The notes: generated from the letters alone by a model not told the origin. Shown: positions 47,545-59,339, counted from the first letter of the stretch. The stretch is DNA of 64,000 nucleotides from Cryptomeria japonica (GCF_030272615.1 NC_081409.1:654690468-654754467), one strand, 5' to 3'. Program-made: numbers and translations.

Positions 47545-48066
47545 GCATTCCAAATCCTTAAATATTACCTAATGAATACACCATCACTAATCTCACTAGA
47601 TCCAAGTAGACCTCTATTGCTCTATATTTCAACTACTAATACAACATTAGGAGTACTCCTGACACAACACAATGCAGAAGGAAAAGAGTGTCTTGTATAC
47701 TATATCTCTCACACACTGGTAGGCTATGAACTCAATTACACACCTATTGAGAGAGCTTGCCTAATAGTTATTTTGGCGGCCACCAAACTGAGGCACTACA
47801 TGTTGACACACAAGGTACAACTCATTGCTAAAATTGACCCACTCAAGTACCTACTGAGAAAGGCAACATTAATAGGTTGCTTGGCCAAATGGGTTATGAT
47901 TCTGAGTGAATTTGACATTGAGTATGTGGACCGCAAGGCTATCAAGGGGCAAGTTATTGCAAATCAGTTGGCTAATGCACCCCTCATAGGTGATCATCCT
48001 CTTGTTTCAAATTTTCTATATGAAGAGATCTTCATGATCACAACAATGCAACCAGGGAAGCTCTAA
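47545..48066 (+). pseudogene. Element E RNase H (Gypsy type)
   Basis: RPLLLYISTTNTTLGVLLTQ gives the first strand region (the usual first Asp is replaced), then YYISHTLVGYELNYTPIERA with the catalytic Glu, KLRHYMLTHKV, and the connection WVMILSEFDIEY. Open frame 47572-48066. Confidence 0.82.
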
Positions 48067-48475
48067 TTTGATGGCTCATATACTAGACATGGCCCGAAGG
48101 TAGGCATTATTTTCATTACACCTCAAGGTGACAACATCTCGAAGTCATACAGGCTCACTTTCCCATGCACCAATAACATAGAAGAATATGAGGCTTTAAT
48201 CACAAGACTCAGATTAGCTATACAATGGCATCTCAAAGAGCTACAAGTATATGGATATTCTCACTTAGTCATCCGACAAGTCACTGATGAGTATCAAACT
48301 AAGGATGATAAGCTCATGCCATATAACAGGATGGTGGATATTTACAAAGAATCATTTACAACTATCACCTTTGAGCAAGTACCTAGAGATCAGAATCGAG
48401 TTGTTGATGCAATGGCTACAATTGCATCTCTCATGGATCTTCCACAACATTCAACATGCTACGAGTTCTTGGTAG
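48064..48475 (+). pseudogene. Element E additional (archaeal-type) RNase H, after the normal one
   Basis: Motifs FDGSYTRHGPKVGIIF, NNIEEYEALITRLRLA, then VYGYSHLVIRQV (Asp of D-S-x-L replaced by Tyr) and RDQNRVVDAMATIAS with the last Asp, at 48066-48425. This is the aRNase H of Tat elements in its usual place between RNase H and integrase. Confidence 0.85.
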
Positions 48476-48559
48476 AACAACTTTGGATCCCCGCATATGA
48501 TATCCTTGAAACTGAAATGATATGTCACCTTGTTGGTTCTGAATCCCCATGGTATGGTG

Positions 48560-49690
48560 AGTTCTTCACTTACCTCCACAATCATACACTCCCTCCCAAC
48601 CAATCCAATAACCAACGTAAAACCTTCATCCGCCAAATCGCTCGATATACCATCATTGCCAAAACTCTATACTGACAAAGTCTTAACGGTACTCTCCTTT
48701 GATGTCTAGAACAAGATGAGATAACAAAGGCCTTGGAAGAGGTACATGAAGGAATTTGTGGGGTTCAGTCAAGTAGTCCTTCACTTGCAAAGAAAATCAT
48801 GCGCGCTGGATACTATTAGCCATCCATGGAAAAAGACTCCTATTTTGTCAGAAAATGCAAGAAGTGCCAAGTTCACGGAGCCCTGATATATGCACTAGCA
48901 CAAGAATTGCAACCAATCACAACACCATGGCCCTTTTGCCAATGGGGACTTGACCTTGTGGGTAAAATTCATCCATCTTCATCCAATGGCCAAAAATTTA
49001 TCATTGTCGCCACCGAATACTTCACAAAGTGAATCGAAGTTGTTCTACTTACCCAAGTCACTGACAAATTGATCACCTCATTCATCCTTAATTACATCAT
49101 CTGTCAGTATGGTGTACCCATGTCCATCATCATAGATAATGAGCTTCCTTTCAAAAATTAGGATGTCTGTGAGCTCTATGAGAATTTTCACATCCAACAC
49201 TGCTTCTCCACTCCCTATTACCCACAAGGCAATGGTCAGGCCCAAGCATTGAATAAAAATATATTGAGAATCATCAAGAAAATAGTCAATGATGTTGGTT
49301 GTGATTGACACATTCAATTAAATCCAACACTATGGGCATATCGAACTAGCATTAAAACCCCTACATGTGTAACTCCCTACTCACTAGTTTATGGAGTAGA
49401 AGTCATCCTTCCTATTAAGGTTGAGATACCATCTCTATGGGTTTCCTTTCACAATCTGATAGATGATAAAGCATACCAAGTCTCCCGTCTTCAAGACTTG
49501 GAACTACTTGATGAAAGACGACAAGCTTCATACAACCACCTCAAGGTCTATCAACAATGCATGAGCATAAGCTATAATCATCAAGTTAAACCTCGTACAT
49601 TTGAGATAGGTAAAGAGAAAATCATTCATCCAAATGGTAAACAACCACTCTGGTGGCACCTTACGTAAGTACAGTGGTGAAAACCTAGCA
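48560..49690 (+). pseudogene. int: Element E integrase
   Basis: HHCC finger with VHEGICG and CKKCQVH (about 48746-48880), WGLDLVGKI with the first Asp (about 48945), IIDNELPF with the second (about 49130), and YYPQGNGQAQALNKN (about 49215), where Gln replaces the catalytic Glu. C-terminal part VTPYSLVYGVEVILP and RRQASYNHLKVYQQC follow, ending about 49690. Stops at about 48820, 49031, 49160 and 49307. Confidence 0.87.
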
Positions 49691-50899
49691 AACAGGCACC
49701 ACTCATAAAGGATATGGTTCCATTGTCTTTCAAACTTGTTGCGATCACATTCATTGCATCCATTCATCCATCAGTCAAACCATGACTTGTTATTGATCTG
49801 CAATCAGGGATAGTACTTCATGTGTCCTGCATCCTACTTTTCATAGTAAACATCTAAATTGGGGGCAATATTCTTAACCTATTAATGGAAGTGGATTCTA
49901 TATTATTTGCGATTCATTGATTTCTTCATTCCAAACTGTATGGAAATAATACCAAAAACATTAAAAAACACTCACAAAATCCAAAAACATGATAAAACAT
50001 CACAAATTAATCAAAAACCTTGCAACGCATAATATCCTTTGTACATCCACAATTGCAACAGACAACAAACAAACATTTTGAGCTACTAAAACAATGATCA
50101 CTTATCAAATAGACGAACCAATCAAAACATCTACACACAAACTGTCTTAACAAGGATGTATCCTTCTTTACCAGAACAAAGACATGATACCATCTTCTTT
50201 GACAAGAAAATTTTGTTTAAGCTATCAAGTACTTGGTTGGTTTGTTAAGTTATTTATTTATTTATTTATATCAGGTTCCTACGCTACTCTGAGATATCTA
50301 CAAGTGATTAGAGTAGCCAGGATGGTTCCTAAGTATCATTTTGTTTCTTATATGTGAATTGTTCCAATGAAGTTCTGGAGCATGTACTAATGGTGTCTAC
50401 ATGGGAAGTTCACTAAGCTACGTGATCATATACAAAAATCTAGTCATGGATCAATATGGCTTACTGACTACAGGGTATACCTCGACCATCTGCACATGAA
50501 CCAGAATGGAGGGTCCCATTCTTTTCCTTGTCTATAAAAGCTTGCTTGCAGGTACAATGTTCAAACTTGGTTCCTACTTCCTAATCCAAGATTGATACTA
50601 CCATGTTCAATGATGAAAAATAAAGCACAATGGATCATCATTCCATCTCATCTATTTATATTGCATTTTGTTGCATATCACCCATCCATTTGATCGTTCA
50701 TTATTCATATTTATGGTTTGTATGCAAGTGTAAACAAGTTAAAATAAGAGAGGTTATTAAATATGAATTGATCTTGGATACAATCATGGCGGAGTTCTCT
50801 AATACATCATCTCACATATGCATTCCACATCCACAATTTCTCACCAACTTGCATTCATATATCATAAACACGTGGCATTATCATTCCATTATATTTAGT
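49691..50899 (+). other. Post-integrase spacer of element E
   Basis: Starts with sequence like AAATTGGGGGCAATATTC (49854-49871), typical just behind pol in Tat elements. No ORF with recognisable content. Confidence 0.55.
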
Positions 50900-51760
50900 T
50901 GCATTTAAATGCATCTAGTCCATTATCATTTACTTGCATGTAGATTGATTACATCCATTTAGATATTCATTTAAGTGCATCTAATATGATTTAGTTGCAC
51001 TCATTATCATTTACTTACATTATCAACATTGCATCATTTCATTGTTGCATTAAGGGCATTTAGATTCATTTAGAGGAATTTCCAATCATTTCATTTACTT
51101 CCATTGTTAGACATTAATGTACACTAATTTAGTCATTTAGGTACACTTAGTTGTATCTTAAATCATTATATATCATTCATCATCATTTAAGTTTGTTTAA
51201 ATTACATTCATTTAGATTCATTTAGTTGCATTCATTTGCATTTATTTATCTATTAGTCAAGTACATTCATCTATCCATCTAATTTATTCCTATACTCATT
51301 CATTTCATTCTCATCTTAAAGTTTCATCTAGATTCATTAAGATACATCTATTTTCCTTTTTTATTGCATTAAGGTGAATTTATTCATTTTCCATTAGATA
51401 CATTTCTTTTATTATCTTGCATTTAAAATCATGATCATGTGTTTAGATTCATTTTCACATTCTCAATCATTTCCATCATTTAGTTGATTACTTACATACA
51501 TGTTAGGAATCATTTAAACATGCATTTATTCCTTAAAAAGTACATTCTAATCATTAGTTGCATTCATCTAGAAACATACATTCCATATGCATTAACATTT
51601 GCTCATCCATTTATGACACGTTCATCATAAATCATAGATAAATACATTCATTTAGATTCATTTAAATAAATGTATCATTTACTCATATTATCAGATCATC
51701 ATCATTATTCATTATCTCAACTCATCATTTAACATACATCATTATCATTGCATCATATGC
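50900..51760 (+). repeat. CATTTAG-type low-complexity repeat
   Basis: Many irregular copies of CATTTAG, TTGCATTTA and ATTCATTTAGATTCATTTAG over about 860 bases. 51760-52899 is C/T-rich spacer in plus reading (G/A-rich on minus), probably the acidic tail or 3' end of the antisense gene. Confidence 0.75.
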
Positions 51761-52899
51761 ATAGAAAAATACAAAATCATCCATAAAATATACACATGTC
51801 ACCTGGATACACATATTTGCATTATCCATCTAGTAATCTGCATACACATGTTAGCAAATCATCCATAAAACATGCATATAGAAATCATCTCATCAACATA
51901 TACATCTAGCAAGTAAAAACATCTCATTCATATAAAGCATAAATCATAATCATCATCCTGCATAAACCCCTACATATCATCACAAAATATGGGATCTCCT
52001 CATATATCACATCATATATCATCTCGCAAACACATACAGGTATCAGAGTACAATGATGTCAAAAATATATTGGCTACCAAGACCCATCCAAGTCACAATC
52101 CAAAATCACAATGTAACCAGTCCATAAAATCTCTCAAATGGCACTCTAGCCAGATGTTGCACCACCATCACCGCCTGCTGACTGGATGGCACCACCTCCT
52201 CATATAAACCCTACTAATAGTCAATCTCTCCACCTTCCCATCATAGTTCCCTCACCATCAAATCAGTCGAACCATGTCCCTATGCTCCCAACAAAACTTG
52301 GCCTCTCTCCAGCACCTCTCTGAGTCTATCCACTAGATCATCTCTCTATCGCATCACTACCCTCAACTTCGCCTCCCATACAAAAAGATGGACATCTCTA
52401 ACTGCAATCTCTACCTCACTATCCTCCAACCATGCCTCGGTTGTTTTAAGTCAAGTCTGCAAATATATTATCATGTGCCTCTCCCATCTCCATCGGTACT
52501 CCACCCTCACCAATATCCCTATCTTCTACTCTGGTTGCCCCCTGTATCAAAGGACCTTGTGATAGTCACAATAGTTGTCCCCCTCTACCTCTCCTCTATA
52601 ATCATCCTCCTCTACCACTCCCACCCCCAGATCCACCCCCACCTCCTCCACCTCCATCTCCTCCTCCTCCTACTCCTCAAACTCCTCTCCTCCTTCGTCG
52701 TTGTCTCCTATCATCCTTAAATGATGGTATCGGCTCAGTTGCATCTGAAATGCATGGAATAGGATGAGCAGTATGATACTATGTGTAATCCTCTGTCACC
52801 CTTGCATCCATAATCTCAGGCCTCATATGCCATGGTCTCACCTATAAGGTCCAAAACTTGGCTAGGGCCTAATCGTATGGTAACACTGGCCCCCATTGA

Positions 52900-53846
52900 A
52901 ATCTCTCCCGTACTACCCATGTATAATCTCTTGATCCCCTCAGCAACCCCTACCCCCATCCAAACTGTCTCATCACTCTACTTGGTACCTATCTCTCTAC
53001 ATTATAGGTTGTCCTACCAATAAAAAACCATGTCATAAATACATATGGCAAGGCCTCTGCATCATCCTCCTAGGGCTCACACTCAATATATTGCCTCCAT
53101 ACCCACTGTATCCAAATCATCTAACGCTCACTGCCAAAACTCCAACTTCCCCAAGTGGGGTTGGCTCATCATACCTCCATACATATACACATAGGGTTGA
53201 TCTGCTGCCCTAAACCTCAAGCTGATGAGCCATGTCATTGTCAGGTGCTCCCACGCCTAGATATGTAGTAATGTAATCCCTACCCCTAGAGAACTCATTT
53301 CTCGGTATACAACCTCATGTAGGTCCTTGTACAAATGTGAAAGCATGCATGGTCCCCATGCATAGCAGGTCCCATCTATCAGCATGTGCTCTATGACCTA
53401 GCCCCAACCCGTGACCAGTCCATGTGATCATCAATCAGGACAAAGTAACCCCCGACAATGCCTAATAAAATAGTTGGCAGTGGCTCATACAAGGTCATTA
53501 TCTCCTCCCATGTTATCGAGCCATCTTGAATATACACATCCTCTTCAAACATCCATCACACCGCTGCTGTCCCCAAAGCTCAGTTATAAGTCACCACCTC
53601 CCCTTGCATCAAGATGTGTAGTATCCTCCACACATCCTCCAGGGTAACTGTCATCTCTCTTATCGCCAGGTGGAAGGTACATGTCTCACTATGCCAATGC
53701 TCGACCAATGCTGTCATCAGTTCAAAATTCATCTAAATCATGGGGAGATACAACATATCGTATAAACTGGTCATAGCAATACAGTGTACCTTTTCCTTTG
53801 TCAACTACCCTCGTAGGTGCTGCATGGCAGGATGCCACTCATGCAT
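52900..53846 (-). pseudogene. Antisense plant mobile domain (PMD) gene in element E
   Basis: ATG at 53846. In one phase: LYDMLYLPMI (about 53785), ELMTALVEHWHSETCTFHL (about 53680-53735), REMTVTLEDVWRIL (about 53640), then after shifts YAWGPCMLSHLYKDLHEVV (about 53330-53390), AWEHL (about 53245), and YVFMTWFFIGRTTYNVE plus VMRQFGWG (about 52960-53050). These match, in order, the PMD signature: helix before A-L-V-E-R-W-R-P-E-T-H-T-F, the E-M-T-x-T-L-x-D-V block, the W-G-x-A-x-L-A-x-L-Y-R block, L-W-A-W-E and the terminal R-V-x-R-Q-F-G. PMD proteins occur in plant genes (MAIN/MAIL family) and in transposons. Several stops and frameshifts, so this copy is dead. Confidence 0.85.
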
Positions 53847-54548
53847 CTATAGAATGGGAAGATCCTCCTACACATACACACATCAACACATCATCAATTG
53901 TTTTGTTTCAAACTTTCTTAATTTTAAACTTAGACTATCAACATATACTTTGATCAAGTATCCTCAGGTCTCAATAGGTAAGCGATCATGGAAAACCTAG
54001 ACTACATCAGACATTTATCATAATGACCTAGTCTCAATGAGGCTGCTATGATTTAAAACAGCTCATCCATCCATCCACCCAACACAGGCATCGGGATGTA
54101 TTTTTCGCAAATGCTGGGGCATCTATTTTTCAGACAATAGCGCTATTTTGATAACAATCACGCTACAACCTATACACAATAACGCTAAAACAACAAAAAC
54201 ACTAAATAAATCACACTAACATGCTACACCTATCGACATCACTCAAACTACCACCCGATAGCGCCATTGCGACACAAAAGCGCTATTTGGGCTGAGAAAA
54301 GCGTTGTCTTGATTAGACTTGGACACTTGTAAAAACATACCAAAAAAGCATAAAAAGCTAAAATTCAAATTTGTGTACCGTTGGTCCAAAGTCATCTGGC
54401 TACTGGAATCAACAGATCCACTCTAGCTGATGATCTTCTATAGGTACCAACATGATGATCGCTACTGACTCCTTCATGAAAAGTCACTATCAGAGCTTTG
54501 AATTGCTATGGAGATGGATGCAAATGAACCCATTTTTACCCCTTCACC
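53847..54548 (-). promoter_or_regulatory. Antisense leader with AGCGCT decamers
   Basis: Between the presumed minus-strand TATA and the PMD start. On the minus strand it has CAAATAGCGCTTTTGTG (about 54277-54290), ATGGCGCTAT, TTAGCGTTATTG and AAATAGCGCTATTGTC (about 54130-54145), the same words as in the plus-strand leader. Confidence 0.6.
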
Positions 54549-54559
54549 CCCATATATAC
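54549..54559 (-). promoter_or_regulatory. Candidate TATA box of the antisense PMD gene
   Basis: Minus-strand GGTATATATGGGG, an 8-base TATATATG core at 54551-54558, about 700 bases upstream of the PMD ATG and inside the element. Confidence 0.5.
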
Positions 54560-54856
54560 CCTCCAGCCCTAGCCCAATTTCACCCCACTCACCGTCGTGG
54601 TCCCCGTGAACTTCCAACATCTCTCATTTCTTTGTTCTAACTCCAATTTTTTCCATTTTTTCACTGTTATTACTAATTTCTTCTCTTCTACCTCCCCTCC
54701 ACTTTTCGTCCTTTTTTGAGAGATCGCCCCAATTTTTGAAATCTTTCGGCCCATCTCTCGAGGGGGCATACCACCCACTAAACTAACATTTTTGGGGCAT
54801 ATTTCTTCACACCTATTTTTCTTTCTTTGAAATGACGCGATAAACCACACCATCTC

Positions 54857-54869
54857 AAAGAGGGGCAAA
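54857..54869 (+). other. Element E polypurine tract
   Basis: AAAGAGGGGCAAA directly before the 3' LTR start TGTAGTCAC. Confidence 0.75.
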
Positions 54870-56260
54870 TGTAGTCACATAAATCTATCCACTTAATTAA
54901 ATAAATATTTACTATTTTTTTTATTATTTAACCATCAATAACCAGTTAATTAAATTGATATTTAATTAATTCATCATCAACCCCTTCTCCTATTAATTAA
55001 ATAAATTATTCAATTTATTTAAATTAATTCATTGAGCTACACTCTAAAATCAATTAAATGAATAAATCATATTTATTTAATTAAACCCCACTTTCCTCTT
55101 TTAAATAAATAATAAAACATTTATTTAAATCCCTAAACTACCCCCCACTTGCATTCTCCTACAAATGCAAGTTGCAACCACAATTGAAATAAATTAATTT
55201 TATTTTAAATAAAATCCTATTTTCCCTCACCCACCAAACCCACTTGCAATCCTAAAAACTCCTTCTAGACTCTTCTCACCACTTTCTAAGTTCTTCTAAT
55301 CTTTCCTAATTATTCTAATCCTATTTCCTAAATATTGTCACATTCCTAAGAAACTTGAAGTCACTTCTCAAAGCCTCAAAGTCTTTGAAAAATATTTAAT
55401 GCTTTATGTGTTCAACAAGCTAACCCCTAAAGTCTTCCAAACCAATAATGGCTCTTGCATGACCATTTATGGCTCTTATATAATCATTAATGGTTAACTC
55501 AACTCACCCACATGGTTAGAGACTTTACCTCTAACTCAACCCCCATTTTAACCCATGTGTCTCCTCAAGTATTCATTGCTTTGACCATGGTTATTCCCAC
55601 TAACTCTTGCACAAGAATTTATCCATTGGATAAAAGCATTATTCATTGGATAAATGTTTTATTCATTCAACCCAACTTAAACCTTAAATCCTAAGGTAAC
55701 CCTCAAGTCATCTCAAACATTTAATGCTTCTTCTATCTCCTCTAAAGTCATCTCATGTTGACATTTGTCATCCTAGGATTGGGTTGAAATCCCTCACATG
55801 GATCATAAACCTATCAATCCCGACCCTTGTTGAGATTACTCAATCTCAACCATCCATTTCTCTTATTTTCCTATAAATAGAGCCCATTCCTTCATAATAC
55901 AGATCCTGAAATCTTGTATGCATCTAATATATAGTAAATTTTAGAGATCATTTAGTAACATAAAACTATTCTTATTTATTTTGGCTAAAATTAACATTAG
56001 TTAATTAAATAACCTCTCATATTTAGCTTGTTTTACACTTGCATTGGCATAATTAATCATTTTCAATTTTGAATCTCCATAAGACATCTAGAATAGTGCA
56101 AAAAGAAACTGAGAGCTACACTCATTTGGAACTTGGAGAGGAGAGGAACAAGGGAGGAGCAACTACAAACATGTTGGAGGGAATTTGGGGAAGTTTCATT
56201 GCATTCCTTCATTTTGTTAAGCTTTCCAATTTATGTTTGGTATCTCTCTTGGTATACTTG
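54870..56260 (+). repeat. Element E 3' LTR, truncated
   Basis: Collinear with 38030-39408 to CTCTCTTGGTATACTTG, then replaced by a Copia LTR on the other strand. About 100 bases of LTR end and the duplicated target are missing and do not reappear after the Copia LTR. Confidence 0.9.
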
Positions 56261-57463
56261 ATAGTTCTGATACTTAATATAAGTACAGATCCAATAGCCA
56301 ACAAGATGAGGGGGGGAGGGGGTGAATCATACAAACTTAATCTTCCATAAAAACATCAAATTCAACCTCGGTAACATATACTTTAGTAATATAACCAAAA
56401 CTGTTAAACATGCAAACTCAAAAGCATATAAACATCATAAACCTCATAACACAAGATTTAACGTGGAAACCCAAATAGGGAAAAACCATTGTGGGATTTC
56501 GGACCCACTAAGAAATATACTCTTCTAGAGTATGCTCAGTTAAAAGCAAATCCCGTTAAATATTACAAACACATTGCTAGATATTACAAACACATTGTTA
56601 GAAGTGACATTGTTAAAGGATTTTAAACACTCAATCAAAATGTCACCTTGCTAGAGGGTTTTACAAATAAGACTGTTAAGTCCACTCAGTTAAGAGATTT
56701 TCTGTCACTTTCACAAAATAACAGTAATAAAAATCTATCTGCAACTTCACATCTAAAATGCTAAAGAAGACCCTGATTTGTTCAATACAATCTAGACATA
56801 GAACTAATCTTGTCCATCAGCTGGGCTTCTATACTCTATTATTCAAATAGGTCTTCAAGCTTCTGTGCTCAGTAATCACTATGTAGCATCCCTATGCATA
56901 CACTTGCCCACATGCATTGTTTATCAACAATCTCCTATTTATAAACAATTAGCTAACCGCTTAATCTCCTTTATCACATTTCCCATGATCAATCATAGCC
57001 ATCAGATCTTCAATCTTGTCCAGGTTCAATGCATCTTTTGATCTGAAAATGCTTTACCCCGCCTAGGAACTTGCATATATTTCTTGGAACTTGTGCCAGG
57101 GTATTGCGGTTCAATCCAAACTGTAGATCTTCATGTTGACTTTCCTTTGCCATAGATTCATTAACAAACTTCATGCACAACATACCAATCATTTAATCAG
57201 TTCTAGCTCATCAGCTTCCTACATTAAATAATGCATGTAAACATTTAATGCATTCTGTTATAGCTTGATTGCAACTTGGTTACAACTCGGTAAATACTAA
57301 ACTTCACTCGGTAGACATTCCACCTTCATTAACTGATAGCGATAACCTTAGGGTTTACTGACTAGGTTCTATTGTTCACCAAAAGTGATAACCCAAGAAC
57401 ACCTATAATTGATCTATGATGTAGCCAATTCAATCTATGAAGAACCTCAGGGCTTGGACAACA
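56261..57463 (-). repeat. Copia 5' LTR with decayed primer site, minus strand
   Basis: On the minus strand: TTTATAAATAGG TATA (56934-56945), a TAAC ladder (CTTAACTGAG, CTCTAGCAAGG, TTTAACAATG; about 56515-56710), AATGGTTTTTCCCTATTTGGG (about 56468-56489), a C-rich TTCACCCCCTCCCCCC (56307-56324), then AAGTATCAGAAC (56265-56276), a damaged TGGTATCAGAGC. The internal region is gone. The upstream end is uncertain (57463 with TGTTGTCC, or 57575 with TGTTTATG). Confidence 0.7.
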
Positions 57464-58589
57464 TGACAAGGATATGAATCCTTCTACTCTTCAGACTCTG
57501 CAAAACCTAGGCGAGTATACCTTTGATGCTTAGAATTAAACTTATTACACACCTATGACAACATCAACATAAACAAATAGATCTCACCAGGGCTCTAAAA
57601 CAAGTAGTTTATTGCAGATGGGCTAGATCTACACATAAAACTCAACTATGCTTGAGCATGAGATAGATGAAACATTTCAAAACATAACATAAACTAAGGA
57701 TATTCTAATTTTTTATTTTAAGTCTCTGAGAAAACCCCAATTATTTGCAAGATCAGTGCCTTATCTAAGGGCAACAGAGTCATACATCAAACTAAAAATG
57801 AACACCTCTATTGCAAATCCAATTTACTAAGAAAGATATCCCTATATTAATGCCTGACATTAATACGTTCTAATTTTAGATAGAGGATCATACATATCTA
57901 GACATTATCTTGAATCCAAAATGATTGCTCATAGAATTTAAACTCTTCCTTGAAGAGTACCTGAAAATAACCCTTACACTCCCACTTTGAGAGGACAAAC
58001 CCAAACTCCCTTGAAGACTGGATTTATTGAAAATAGAGAATGCTTAGAGACAATCCAATAAATTGTGTATATGCATTACACATATATGACCTGCAACAAA
58101 ACATCTACAACAAGAAGATACTCTATTACTGAAAGAAAAGCCCTGCCCTATACAATCTTGAAGAGAACTTAGAAATGGAAGCCATGAAATCTGGAGCCGC
58201 TCTCACAGAATTCTGGAACCCTTACAAATGAGAAGAATTGGGAATAGAAAGGAGAGGGAAGAAAATCAAATCTGCAACTGAAATTGCCAAGTGTCTCCTC
58301 TCTAACTGAATTTCATTCTGATCAAAACTGCTCCCAAACTATCTGATCTTTATCAAAATTGACTATATAATTGGATTTGTCACTCTGAGAGCTTTCCAGA
58401 AACATAGAATACTTCATATTTTGGCCAAAAATATAGCCCTAGGCGAATTAATCCTTCAAATGTGCATAATCATTTAAATTTTTGAATTATTCAACATAGT
58501 TGAAACTATATCATTAACATGATTTTAATTTTGATTTTTGCCTCCCTTTTGGCCTGACGCCTTGCCACATGGCGGGACCTGATTGGCTA

Positions 58590-58800
58590 ATGGGGTTGAC
58601 TAGTGCCACCTAGGATGACACCTCATCACCACCATGTCATCCACTTTGTCATTGCCACTTGACTGCCACATCATCACCACCTCAGCGCCATGTCATCGCC
58701 ACCTAGGCACCACCTTTGTACCACATCCTTGCCACCCGGACGGGACCTACCTGCTTGACATCTGACTGTACCTACCACATCATCGCCACCTAGACTTCAC
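58590..58800. repeat. CCACxTCATCGCC-type short repeats
   Basis: About ten imperfect copies of CCACATCATCGCCACCT with spacing of 15-30 bases, in a locally G+C-rich part of the LTR. Confidence 0.7.
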
Positions 58801-59339
58801 CATTTTGCATTTCGCCTTTCTCCATTTCCCGGCCTCTAATGGGTGAGCATCTTCAAGCTCCGAAATCGCGTAGACCATCGGATCAACTTGAAATTGCTTG
58901 ATCTTTACCACTGCTGTATTTTTGCCATACCATTTTGCCATTTCGTAGGGTTTAACTCGTGTGCATCTCGCCTTCACGAAGTCACGCCGACCAATGATCC
59001 ATCTCGGACATGCTCGCTCATTAAGTCAGCCTTTGTCTACAAAATTTTGCCTGTTTGCCTCAGGAAGCGTGCCTACGTGGGGTCCACCTGGTCGCTGCTC
59101 AGTCACCTCCTCTAGTTGCCTTGGGATCTATGCTCGTGCATGGGCCCACCTTAGGCGCCCAACGACACTGTCCGTAAAAAACCCAGAGGCTTTGACATTA
59201 TGCATTAGTGGAGATTTGATTATAAACATTAAAAAAGTCCCTTCCACAGTGAATGTGGGATAATGTCATTTTGCCTATAACTGCAATTTTTTGAAGGTTT
59301 TCTGATGAGTGCATTCGCCTGGAAGTTTGAAACACCTTT

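Larger units (their letters stand above)
38030..56260 (+). mobile_element. Element E: Tat-type Ty3/Gypsy retrotransposon with antisense PMD gene
   Basis: 5' LTR 38030-39511, probable tRNA-Trp primer site, 2.9 kb leader, gag-pro-G-patch-RT-RNase H-additional RNase H-integrase, about 3 kb of spacer, a PMD gene on the opposite strand, a polypurine tract and a 3' LTR truncated at 56260. The LTRs differ by about 4 percent by eye, so this insertion is younger than element D. It sits inside the LINE ORF1. The duplication AAGGA expected at its left cannot be checked because the right LTR end is lost. Confidence 0.88.

Noticed and set aside
50900-51760. CRISPR-like or satellite array
   Set aside because: Units are short and irregular without unique spacers; it is simple-sequence decay.
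54569-54868. Minus-strand 99-codon frame upstream of the PMD promoter
   Set aside because: Overlaps the presumed promoter and polypurine tract; no recognisable content.
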